Under the pieces are notes generated by a model. It saw nothing but the letters and a program-made list of their open reading frames with translations. It searched no databases and was not told the origin of the DNA. A stretch of DNA of 64,000 bases, taken from Stenocarpella maydis (taxonomy: Eukaryota; Ascomycota; Sordariomycetes; Diaporthales; Diaporthaceae). The translations under genes were made by a program, and so were the position numbers. Location of the stretch: the NCBI GenBank assembly GCA_002270565.1, contig NQMI01000023.1:186001-250000 (forward strand), read 5' to 3'. Positions 1-9,970 of the stretch are shown piece by piece (the stretch's first letter is position 1; the number at the start of each line of letters is the position of its first letter).

Positions 1-555
1 CTGAAGCAGAACAACCCCGACGACAAGGCCCCGCTCGGCCTGCGGAAAGAAACCTTGGACACGTTCGTCAGGTCGTGCGCTGGATACTGCGTCATCACGT
101 ACATATTGGGAGTCGGCGACCGACATCTCGACAACCTCCTCCTCGCCCCGGACGGGCACTTCTTCCACGCCGACTTCGGCTTCATACTGGGGCGCGACCC
201 CAAGCCCTTTGCGCCGGCCATGAAGATCTCCAAGGAGATGGTCGAAGCCATGGGCGGCACGAACAGCGAGCATTACCGCCAGTTTACACAATACTGCTAT
301 CTTGCGTACGCCGCCCTGCGAAAGTCAAGCAACTTGATTCTCAACCTGTTCAGCCTCATGGTCGACGCGAACATTCCCGACATCAAACTCGAGCCGGACA
401 AGGCAGTAGTCAAGGTCAAGGAGAGACTGCAGCTGGAGCTCAATGAGGAGGACGCCTTGCGGCACCTGGCGAGGGTGATTGATGATAACCTGTACGCGTA
501 TGCGCCAGTCATGATAGATCGTCTGCACGCTATGACGCAGGCATTCCGAGCCTGA
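1..555 (+). CDS. VPS34: VPS34 phosphatidylinositol 3-kinase, C-terminal part (5' truncated by window)
   Basis: The frame is open from base 1 and ends in TGA at 553-555, giving the last 184 residues of a class III phosphatidylinositol 3-kinase. The catalytic loop GVGDRHLDNLLL and the activation segment beginning HADFGFILGRDPKPFAP are both visible, followed by the conserved C-terminal helices. Vps34 phosphorylates phosphatidylinositol at the 3 position on endosomal and autophagic membranes, in complexes with Vps15 and Atg6/Vps30 (known for the family). The DRHLDN and DFG motifs are intact, so this end looks functional. It converges on ETR1, with about 260 bp between the two stop codons. The N-terminal C2 and helical domains lie outside the window. 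Confidence 0.96.
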   Translation: MKQNNPDDKAPLGLRKETLDTFVRSCAGYCVITYILGVGDRHLDNLLLAPDGHFFHADFGFILGRDPKPFAPAMKISKEMVEAMGGTNSEHYRQFTQYCYLAYAALRKSSNLILNLFSLMVDANIPDIKLEPDKAVVKVKERLQLELNEEDALRHLARVIDDNLYAYAPVMIDRLHAMTQAFRA

Positions 556-814
556 GGCAAACCTCACCCGTTCCACCCGAGGGCCGAGACGCCGTGGAGG
601 TAAAGAACCTGGGACCGGTGCCAATGGATTAAGGGGTTATACCGCCACTGCTAACTATGTACGACTTTATTCTGTTTTGATACCCATTCAAGCGAAGACA
701 CGGTGCGGTCTTTTGGGCTTCTGTGCTTGCACTGGCCCGCTTGCCATAGTATTGATTACCCCGGGAAACTGCGGCTTCCGCTTCGTTCGAATTGTGGAGG
801 CCTGCCGTGTGTTA

Positions 815-2170
815 TCAAGTATCACCAAACACGAAGACACCTTTGCCAGCCCTGAAACCCTGCAACGTGCCCTGGACGGCCTCCTTGAGCGTGGCCTCCT
901 CGGTCTGCCAGTTCCACTCAACCTCCTGCACGGGGGCGTCCCTGAACTTGCCGTCCCTGATAAGGCCGAGTATCTCTTGGACGGTGCGCTTCTTGCCCTC
1001 GCGGTCGGCGTTGGCCCAGCGGCTCAGCCAGAAGCCGTGGAAGCGCAGGTCCTTGAAGATGAGGAGGCCCGTAGGCAGCATGACGGGCTGCTTGGACATG
1101 GCGCCGTAGGTGACGAGGGTTCCGCCCTCGCTCAGGCATTTGGCCATGGCAGTGGCGGACTTGCCGCCGACGCAGTTGAGGCCGAGGGTCACGGGGTCCC
1201 TGCCGCCGCGGGTGAAGTCGTCGCGCAGGCGGGCGGTGAAGCTCCTGTCGAGGAACTCGGCCTCGGTGACGACGGCGGTGGCGCCGAGGTCGAGCAGCTC
1301 GCGGCGTAGCTGCTCGGTTGCGGTCTGGTCCTCGCGCTCGCGGATGACGTTGATGCTGCGCAGCCCCCATAGGCGGCCGAGCTGGATGGCGGCGCGGCCG
1401 ACGCCACTGTTGGCGCCGTTCTGGATGAACCAGGCACCACCCGCTGCCGAGGGATCCTGCTGGAAGGCGCGGACCGACTGGGCGATCAGGTCGACGTAGT
1501 CGCGCAGCATGCGGTACGCGCTGCAGGGGTTCACCGACACGGTGGCCACCTGGATGGGGTCGAGGCCGTTCCTGTCGACCCTGAGAAGCGACGCCTCGGC
1601 GTTGTCGACGAGGGCGTGGGTGCGCCAGGTTCCGAAGCCGTTCGAGGCCGGGATGCACCAGTCGCCCTTCCGCAGGCCCGTCACGCCGGAGCCCACGGAC
1701 AGCACCTCGAGGCAGCCCTCGTTGCCGGGGACGGCGGACGGCTCTGAAGTGCCGAGGGATGTGTTGAATGACGGCTTGGCGCCGTAGGTGCCCTGGATCA
1801 TGTTGACATCGGCCGGGTTGACGGGCGCCGCGAGGGTGCGGACGAGGACAGAGTGGGAGGGGATCTGCGGCGAGATAGAGTGCTTGTGCAGCCTGGCCGG
1901 TAGATCAGCTGGTGCTCCAGGTGATTGGGCAATAGTGATATGAGTGTCTGGTATTGATACCGAATTGGGCATCTATCTGTACCTCAACACGTCCGAGGGC
2001 TCCCCCGGCTTGGAGAAGACGAGGGCCTTGGCCTGCGTGTAGCCATAGAGACCGGACTTGTAGCGGACGGAGGCGGCGCCGAACAGCCGGGGGCTGATTT
2101 TGTATGCTCTGGCGGCTCGCGCGCACAGGAGTGTGCGGTTCAGGCAGCGAGCCGGTCTGATGGTGGCCAT
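815..2170 (-). CDS. ETR1: Mitochondrial trans-2-enoyl-CoA/ACP reductase (two exons, 421 aa)
   Basis: Exon 1 is 2170-1983 and exon 2 is 1892-815, joined across a 90 bp intron (GTACAG...CCAG, 1982-1893); the phases agree and give 421 residues. The basic, Ser/Arg/Ala-rich N-terminus (starts MATIRPARCLNRTLLCARAA) looks like a mitochondrial presequence. The body is a medium-chain reductase: the QGTYGAKPS segment places a Tyr near residue 99 that corresponds to the catalytic Tyr of Etr1/MECR enzymes, and NGANSGVGRAAIQLG is the dinucleotide-binding loop. The family catalyses the NADPH-dependent last step of mitochondrial type II fatty-acid synthesis, which feeds lipoate production. Length fits the family. 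It is divergently arranged with MTG1. The unspliced ATG at 1972 lies inside the intron and was not used. Confidence 0.93.
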
Positions 2171-2836
2171 GGTGAAGCTCTCGAGGGGGGCTGTTTCGCG
2201 ACAGCAGCTCCAGTTCCTCTGGTGTTGGGGATTTGGGGACCCGAGTGGGATGCCGGGGTGTTGGGTGCTCCCGTGAGTGGGCTAGGTGGTATTACTGATA
2301 GGTACGGTACTATAGCTAGCTACCAGAGCTGTCGTGACACTGCACACAGTGCGTAGGGTTTTGAGGGGATTCGTACGTTGTATTTGGTTAACTGTCGTAT
2401 GCTTACGGCCGGAGCTAGAAACTGCCTCCTGGAGCACCACAGTGTCCTGCAGCTGCAGGCGGAACTCGGCTGAGGTCCCTGGGCGTGTCGGCAGCATGAC
2501 GTCGGTTCGGGGCAATGGTATGGAGCTCTCAGGCAGGCGCATCCATAGTATTGAGTTCTCCAGGTGGCCAGGGCTTGGGCAGGTACTTGCTTACTAAGTA
2601 AAGTACCCACACTAGGCACGTACCTGTGGAGCTCACCTGGCCCCCTAACCCTGTCGCAAAGTCTTACTGGAACAGACCCCCAAGCAATAATATCAACTCT
2701 TTTGGCACCGTCCAATCATACTTTGTCTGGACCACGAGTATCTTGCGAGTTGCTCCGTCGGACATTGACAACATGCCTCGGTGAACACGATCCTGGGTGC
2801 TCTTGTTTAAGAGGAACTGGTGCACGCCTGTACAAC
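2171..2836. promoter_or_regulatory. Shared promoter region between divergent ETR1 and MTG1
   Basis: These 666 bp separate two divergent start codons, so they must hold both 5' leaders and core promoters. Open frames across the region have no recognisable protein content. No individual factor site could be assigned with confidence. That both flanking products act in mitochondria is an observation; co-regulation is only inferred. Confidence 0.5.
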
Positions 2837-4039
2837 ATGGCATCCTCATTAGCCGACACAGCTGCGAACGCAGCCAAAGCCGCCTTCTCATCCGCCAGCC
2901 TCACATCTGCAACCCCCTTCACACCCCGCCAAACCTTTGGCGTCTCCTCCTCAATAATACGCTCGTACTTTCTGGGACATCACCATGCTGCTCTGTCGCG
3001 TATGCGGCGCGTGCTTTCCAACGTCGGACTGGTCATCGAGTGCCGGGACCTGCGGGTCCCCGTGTCCTCCTGGAACCCCCTCTTGGAATCAACACTCATG
3101 TACGGCAGCTCGACCAATTTTGGCCGGGGAGGCGACAAAGGTTTCGTTTCAGGCGGCAGCACTGGGGCTCCACAACGCGCACGCATCATTGTGTATACGC
3201 ACAGGGACCTCGTCCCGGGCGATCAAGGAAACCGGATAGTCCAGACACTAGCCACCTTCCATGCGAAACACGGCGCAGGCAACACCTCGGTGCTGTTCCA
3301 CGGCGCCGGGAACGAGGGCAAGGGCACCAAGGAGCTGCTGAATGCCATCAGGCGCGTGGCCGAGGACCGCGAGAGTATCACGGGCCTGCGGGCGCTGGTG
3401 GTCGGCATGCCCAACGCGGGCAAGTCGACGCTCCTCAACCGCCTGCGGTCCCAGGGCAAGCCGAACCTGGGCGGCGCCTCCAAGGTCGCCAAGACGGGCT
3501 CCGAGCCCGGCGTCACGCGGAAGCTCGGCACCCCTGTGCGCATCATCGCCGGGGACGACACCTCGGAGGGCGTCTTTGTCCTGGACACGCCGGGTGTGTT
3601 CATCCCGTACGTGCCGAACGCTGAGTCGATGCTTAAGCTCACGTTGGCGGGCTGCGTCAAGGATGGGCTCATCTCCTGGGTCACCGTTGCCGACTACCTC
3701 CTCTTCCACCTCAACAAGTTCGACCCGACCGGCAAGGTCTACGCCGAGTTCTGCGACGAGCCTACGAACGACGTCCATGAGTTCCTCAGAGGCGTGGCCA
3801 GGCGCACGGGGAAGCTCATCAAGGGTGACGAGGAGTTCTTGGAGGGCGCCGCGGACTGGGTCGTCAGGAGGTGGAGGAATGGGATGCTAGGGCGGTTTGT
3901 CCTGGACGAGGTCACACCGAGAAGCCTCGAGGCGGCAAGGAAGCTGAGCTTGGAGCCACCGTTGAGTATGAACCAGGCGAGGAAGCGGGAGAAGGAGGTG
4001 AGAAAAGTCAGGGCGCTGGCGAAGCATGCCCAGAAATAG
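2837..4039 (+). CDS. MTG1: Mitochondrial ribosome-assembly GTPase Mtg1 (400 aa)
   Basis: This is a single-exon circularly permuted GTPase of the YlqF/Mtg1 class. The G4-like motif THRD comes first (about residue 120), followed by G1 GMPNAGKSTLLNRL (about 190), the switch region with GVTR, and G3 DTPG (about 250), the order expected for permuted GTPases. The tail is lysine/arginine-rich. Mtg1 acts on the mitochondrial large ribosomal subunit at the inner membrane (family knowledge). The ATG at 2837 was chosen because the product then begins with a Ser/Ala-rich presequence-like stretch; the frame stays open to 2564 but the extra residues look non-coding. Length matches the family. Confidence 0.92.
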   Translation: MASSLADTAANAAKAAFSSASLTSATPFTPRQTFGVSSSIIRSYFLGHHHAALSRMRRVLSNVGLVIECRDLRVPVSSWNPLLESTLMYGSSTNFGRGGDKGFVSGGSTGAPQRARIIVYTHRDLVPGDQGNRIVQTLATFHAKHGAGNTSVLFHGAGNEGKGTKELLNAIRRVAEDRESITGLRALVVGMPNAGKSTLLNRLRSQGKPNLGGASKVAKTGSEPGVTRKLGTPVRIIAGDDTSEGVFVLDTPGVFIPYVPNAESMLKLTLAGCVKDGLISWVTVADYLLFHLNKFDPTGKVYAEFCDEPTNDVHEFLRGVARRTGKLIKGDEEFLEGAADWVVRRWRNGMLGRFVLDEVTPRSLEAARKLSLEPPLSMNQARKREKEVRKVRALAKHAQK

Positions 4040-4920
4040 GATTTATATGGCCGTGGTAAGAAGTGAGAAAGAAATGATACCCCGCTCCATGGCACTCATG
4101 AAGCATCTCTCCAAGCTTACTCTCGATAGTGTTCCCCGTCTTTTTTCTTGTCCCATATTCTTCAAGTATGAGCTGCTCAGGGCTATCCAGCTTGCCTTGC
4201 AAACTGAGGTCTTGTGAGGCTGGCTTTTCGGCAGGTCCCTCTAACATACTTCATAGGACCTTCTTCCACAAGGTGCGATTTTGTAGAGACTTTTCTGAAT
4301 ATGTATATCATCTCATGGGAAGGCTGCTCTGGTCGGTTATGTACAGCTATTGCTGGTTCTTCAAACACCGAATGACCTCCTTGCTCCGATGGCAATAATA
4401 TCTCAAGGACACTGCCAAAATAATTCAACCCTTCTGGACGTGGTCCAGTCCGCCCGGTACAGCTCCGCACCGAACAGAACACATTCCCACCACATCACCA
4501 CCGGGTATAAGCTTCATCCTGCTATAAAATATCTGAGCCTCCATTGGCTTCCTCGTTGGTGGTATGTACAGAATGTTTGGCGTACAAACGCGTCCTGCTA
4601 TAATCCGTGAAGAGACATCCCAGAAAGCCTTCGGGAACGAACGCCGGAATCATGCGACAAATCGTATATCAAAAACACCTTCGTCCGAGGCCAGCAGAAA
4701 GACGCCACTGAGCTGCCGGTTTTTTTTTTTTTTTTTTTTTTTTTTCTTTTTTCCAAAAAAAATTAGCACTTAGTCCCTGCCAAAAGGATTGTTCGAGCTG
4801 AAAGCCAACAATGCTCACGTCCACAATCGGGGCTATGGTGCCAAACCGTCCAAAGCATTGTCCATAAGCATGAGAGCATTGATGCGTCGAAAACTAACTG
4901 GGGACCAGACACAACGGAGC
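4040..4920. other. Convergent intergenic spacer
   Basis: This spacer lies between the stop codons of MTG1 and the CTI6-like gene, so it should hold both 3' UTRs and polyadenylation sites. No gene is visible. It includes a long T homopolymer (listed separately). Confidence 0.6.
4720..4745. repeat. Poly(T) tract of 26 bases
   Basis: An uninterrupted run of 26 T is followed by CTTTTTT and then by an A run after two C. On the minus strand it reads as poly(A), which could be the scar of a reverse-transcribed insertion, but no element body or target duplication was recognised. Its length should be treated cautiously because homopolymers are error-prone. Confidence 0.9.
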
Positions 4921-7075
4921 TCAGGAGGCGAACTCCTGCTGCCATTTGATCAGGTCAGTCGACAGACGCGCCATCATCTCCATGGACGAGAGATCCTTGA
5001 AATCCTTCTGGGTTCCTGCTGGGTGAGCGCTTGATCCCGACTCGCCATTAGCAAATTCGGGTCCTTTCTTCTGTCTTGATTTGGGACTGCTCCCGGCGCT
5101 CTGCGCTGCCGCGCCTTCAGCGGGCTTGGGACTGTCGGTGTTCGGCGGCGTCACCTCTCCAGCTATCTCAACCTGTGTTCTGGATATGTAATCCAGCATT
5201 GCGCTGGCCTTCCGTTTCATGTCAGTCATCGACACCTTGCTGTTAAATCCGCCCTTGGCGCGCGGGTGTGGCTTGTGCGAGGCCTCGCCTGTTTTGGAAT
5301 GATGTGTGTGTCCATTGTCGTGTCCCTGTACATCTCTTGACTGAGACCGCGGAGGAGAAGTCTCATCGCGCACGTCTCGATCCTTCGTGTATTGGTTCCT
5401 CCCTTTGCCTCTCTTGTTATGGCCCCTTTTGGGCTTCGATGAGCTTGGGGCCGTGGTATGTGTTGGGGGTGTATCAGGCGTTGGTTGTGATGAGGGTGGT
5501 GCCTCAACTGTAAGTGTCGGCTCTGACTTGCTGTCGCCTGCTCCTGTAGCTGCCGCCGCCGCCGTCGCCTTGTCGCCCACCGACCGGTTGGCTAGCGTCC
5601 GAGTTGCCAATGGCAACTCCTCCGAGGGGTCTGAATCTGTATCCACTTGAGCCTCCGAACCCTTCACAAGAATCGTAGATACGGGTGTGCTACCATCAGC
5701 TCGTCGGCGTTCCGCTCGACCACTACGCTTTTTCGCTGCCTCGGCCCTTTGGCGCTCACGTTCCTCACGCTCCTTCTCCTTGTGCTGGCCCTGGTTGCGA
5801 GTCACCAGGTTGCGGGACTTCTTCGACCCGCTCCTGTTATTGGGGGCTTCTTCGGAATCCTCGGGGGCATCTTGCTGTTCATTGTTGTCTTCTGCCGGTG
5901 ACGGGGACTTGGACTTTGTCCGTTGCCTCTTTCCATTGTCAAGTTTCCTGCAAAGGCCTCTGTCAGTCGCTCACAGCAGTAAAAGGCGAGAGACAACGTA
6001 CTCTTCACTGTCGTCACGGCCACGCTTGGATCTCCTGCTGGTACTTGTACTCTCAATGGCACTGTCTTGGCCGACGACTTCCTTGCTAGCCTCAATGGCG
6101 AGCCGGAGTTGCTCTTCTTCGTCGTAGGCTGCGTCTCTACTGTTCATGGTAGATCTTCTCTTGGAGGCCTGAGAGATGGACGACTGCCGACCACTTCTCG
6201 TCTCTCTCTCTTTGCTATCTTTTTCCTTTGGCGATCGCGAGCGCGTGGTGGATTTTCGGTGGTTAGGGAGGATTGGGAAGTAGTGCGAGTAGCGTTGTCT
6301 AGAAGTCACGGAGTCAGTATCGTCAGAAGCAGTTCAGTAACCACACAACCCCTGTATGCATGAACACCTGATGGGGGCGGCAGTGTACGATGTCGACGAT
6401 CCAACACTGTCGCACACGAGAGCCCGAGGGGGGTGCAGAAGGGGGACCAGCTTACCCATTGCTGGCTATGAGTACCTTGTGAAGGTCTTTTCTGCACTCT
6501 TCGCAATAGTACTCATCCGGCGTTGTGTCCTCACTCATAATTCCGACGCAAGCACCGTGCTGCCAGACGTTACAGACATCACACTGCACGAACAGCCCCG
6601 CCACGTCATCATTAATGTCGGATGGCAGCAGCGGCTCGACGTCAATTGAATCCTTAGGGCCATGCTTCTTATCATCGTCGACCGGTGGTGGGCCGGGGTA
6701 GTCGTCGAAGCCACAGACGCAACGGACGGCGCCGTCGTCCTCTTCGAGCAGCTCGTCTGGGTCGCCGGCCATCTCTACGGTGTCGCGATGTGGGAGTGGT
6801 TTGTCGCGCTCCTCTTCTTGCCCTTGGGCACGAGTGCGACGTCGCCTGGTGGGCAGATCGTCGGTGCTCGCGACGGACTCGTCGGGTGGCTCGTCAGAGA
6901 GACTAGGGGTTGACTTCTGAGGGGACCCCGACTTGTTGAGGGACCTGGTGTTTCGCTCGGGACGACCCGAGAGGCTCGAGGATGTGGACGAATGCTGCGA
7001 TTGCGGCTGCGATTGCGATTGTGACTGTACTGTTCTTGCACGTGAGCTCCGTCTCGGTGGAGAGTTCCCTGCCAT
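4921..7075 (-). CDS. PHD-finger protein, CTI6-like (three exons, 647 aa)
   Basis: Exons are 7075-6456, 6298-6002 and 5947-4921. The introns are 157 bp (GTAAGC...CTAG) and 54 bp (GTACGT...GCAG with a CTGAC branch site); all phases agree and give 647 residues. Residues about 119-194 form a Cys4-His-Cys3 PHD finger (CVCGF, then CDVCNVWQH, then YYCEEC). After it come the conserved segment QRYSHYFPILPN and a KRRSTMNSRDAAYDEEEQL block typical of fungal Cti6-type proteins, then a long charged, low-complexity tail ending with a short helical segment. Cti6 is a subunit of the Rpd3L histone deacetylase complex and reads methylated histone H3 (family knowledge). The overall match is by motif order; naming it CTI6 is likely but not proven. 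Confidence 0.85.
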
Positions 7076-9970
7076 TGCTTGCCACGAGGGCTTATGTGGG
7101 AGATATTCGGGGGGCGGGAGGCAGGAGGCGGGAGGCGGGAAGGGAATAGTGCGGCGCGCAAGAAGCTGAACCTAGCCTCTCCAATGAAAGACTGGCAGCC
7201 GTGTGTGGCGGCAGTTGTGAGGGATAGAGAGTCGAGGGAGGGGAGAGACGGCCCAGTGGCTTGGCAGGGACGGGGAGGACGAAGGCAATTGGCGAGTACA
7301 GAGGGGTGAGAAAGTAGAGTCGAGCTTCGTGGTGGGTGGGAAGCGGCGTCGAGATTCTAGTTCGAGGTGGACAAGGAGAGGACGAAGGAGGTTTGCTGCT
7401 CGAGCAAGCAGACAACCATGACTGGGGGGAGGCGGTAGGGAGGAGCCAGGAATGTCGGCGGCAGTGAGGGCTGGACAGAGCAGCAGGACGAGGAGAGGAG
7501 GCAGATGTGAAAGGTGAGGTGGTTCAGGACCGGAGCGGAGGGTAGACGAGTGGGAAAATCCAAAGCCAATAATGCTGAGCGAGAGGGCAGCGCAGCGCAG
7601 AGCAGAGCAGAGCACCAGGCACAGCAGCTCACTCACTCACATCGGGCCAAAAGCCAATGTGCCGGAGGTACCCTTGCTGCATGTGCTGAGAGCGAGCATG
7701 GTTCTGAATTTGTCGGCGGGGTCTGCTAGGCAGGACTCTCCTCACCGGGCCGCCACAGCACAGGATCCAGGTCCCAGCCTAACAGTGACTTTGTGTGGTC
7801 CGCTCATGCACCACCTGCGCAATGGAAAGGGCCCAGCCCGTCCGCCAAAGAAACCGGAGCTCTGGTCGATGACGGGAGGCCATCGCGAAGAACAACAGGG
7901 CATTAAGAGGGCAAGCTGGGAAGGGCGCCGGCGAATGGGTACTGCGTCGGCTGATGCTCAGGTATTGGCGTTGTACTGCGCATGCAGTCCGGCCTTTTCA
8001 CCTGATGGACCGGGCGGAAAGACGTCAGGACAGCGGAGGGTGTGGGTGTGGGTGAAGATCGATGAGCTAGCTGGGAGTAAAATCTCTTGGTCCTTGGGCT
8101 AGAGCGAAGGAGAAGGTGAGTGCGATTTGGCTGATGATCGATCAGGCGGTCGATTGATTGGGTTTGCATGAGACCGGTGGAATGGACCAGCTTGAGGTGA
8201 GAGTCGGTTCGAGCCGGTGACAAAATGGAGGGGGAGTTAGTTAGTCGGCAGGGCTTGCAGTGTACGTAGGGCCTTGACGGTAACGGTACGGTAATAACGG
8301 TAGGTAGGTAGGTAGGTAGGTAGGTAGAGGTAACGGCCAGTGCGGGCCGGGTGTGTGATACGAAATGGATTGATTGATTGATTGCTTGATTGATTGACTG
8401 AATGACCGACTGACTGGTTGATTCATCACAACCCCTCGATTCTTCCTCAATCATAAGCAACCGCCAAGTCGCCAGTGCAGGCTGGCCCAGACTGCTGCCA
8501 CCCTGCCCGAGGTGAGCTGTCCCGGCATCCCCCTCCTCCGGCTTAGGTAACCCGGGGCTGTACTGCAGCAACCCAGTCTGACCAGTGCCACAGTCCAGAT
8601 TATCATTGACCCCATCCCATTATCAAGAATTCCCGTGTGGTGTGTGTGTGTGTGTGCTATGCATTTTAGGGAGAGCCCCCCTCCAATATCCGACCGACCG
8701 ACCACCTTGTGCTGCATCCAGCCATCCAGTCGTCCTGCCATCCCACCCACCTTGCTGAGCAATCCGTATTTGACACAGTCCCTGGCCCAGGTTCAGGTTG
8801 GAGAGAGAGCATCGACCGTCTCCGAGTCTCCTCCCTTAGTTCTGTTGCATCAACACACATCCTGTCCGCATGCCTGTTTGCCCCCGTTGCTTCTGTCCTT
8901 GCCGCGACACTCTGTCAGTCGTCATTGTCGCTTGGCCCCCCGGCCCCCGACAAGCGGGCAGTTGACCTTCTTGACCCCCAAGCCCTCGCTCTGGGCCCCA
9001 ACAAAGGTGGGTGCACTCCAATCTTGCTCTGTTATAAACCAGCCATTCCACCCCTCAGCAGTGGCAATACCGTCCGAACTGCTGCTCCTGCCAGCTTCAT
9101 CCGTCCAGGTCTGGGTTCTCGCCGCGCTGGATGATGACTCGGCCGTGGGGGCGACCGCTGAGTAAAGGCAGTATGGAGACGGTGGGGAGAGAGGGGCTCA
9201 GCTTACTTCCTGGCCGATCGATTGCCTTCACCCTGCAGCGAGCCCGGCCGGTCGGAAGCTTCTGGCGGATGGGTTTGGACCGTGATTGATTGCTATTGCT
9301 TTTGAGAATCAGTGTCTGACGACAGTGTCCTTTGGGCAGGCGAGACGGGCCACGATACCCAACTGACTCCATACCGAGCTGGCGACGTCGCTGCCCGCCA
9401 GATCAACTCCTCCACCGCTTCCCTAAAGCTGCCCCCGAGTCCGCTGTTTCGTTGTCGTCGATTACTTGGGGCAAAAGATTGGCAAGGGAAGGAAAATCAG
9501 TCTATTAGGAGCTGGACTTCGTGACTTGCCTGGAGTAAGGTTTCGAGGTTCTGTCTTGTAAGGCCTTGAACGGTCGGTCAGTACCTGGTTGCCTCGCCCT
9601 GCCTCGCCCTGCCTCACCTCGCCTCATTCACTCTTTCCCTTTCATGGCACCCTGTCAACTTGCCCCGCGGGCAACAAGTTCTTTCCACCACCTGCCCCCG
9701 TCCAAACTCTACCTCCCTGCGCGACTCAAATCCAAGACATCCATCATGCACATCTCAAAGGCCCCTAGTGCAGCCACCGGCCTTCTCGCGGGCCAACCAG
9801 CGCGCGAATACATCACTGAGGAGCTGTTGGCGGGGCAGCGATATGGGATATTTGCGTTCCTCCACAACATCTGCCTCATCACATTCACCTTCATCTGCCT
9901 ATTCTCCGGCTTGTACATTGGGCTAATACTCTGCGGTTGCGTTTTTCATCGCGTAGGCTTCAACAAAAAT
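7076..9970. promoter_or_regulatory. Long intergenic region between divergent genes
   Basis: About 2.9 kb separate the CTI6-like start from the next start codon. Many GC-driven open frames cross it, but none shows domain content, consistent codon bias or usable splice structure. CT-rich stretches and simple repeats near 8299-8397 are typical of fungal promoters and long 5' leaders. A pyrimidine run followed by CGTAG just before 9971 could be the acceptor of a 5'-leader intron of the downstream gene. No discrete factor sites were assigned. Confidence 0.5.
8299..8397. repeat. Simple repeats: (GGTA)n and (GATT)n
   Basis: About seven copies of GGTA lie at 8299-8326, and an imperfect GATT repeat lies at 8368-8397. 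These are microsatellites within the intergenic region, with no sign of coding. Confidence 0.85.

Noticed and set aside
677..1787. Plus-strand open frames opposite ETR1 (up to 210 codons)
   Set aside because: Antisense shadows of a GC-rich coding exon; no domain content of their own.
5268..6127. Plus-strand frames across the CTI6-like gene, some hydrophobic
   Set aside because: Mirror of Glu/Lys/Arg-rich codons on the real strand; they cross its introns.
9566..9970. N-terminal extension of the 9971 gene with a hydrophobic helix
   Set aside because: Open by chance in a CT-rich leader; preceding sequence is Pro/Ser low complexity and a likely leader-intron acceptor lies before 9971.
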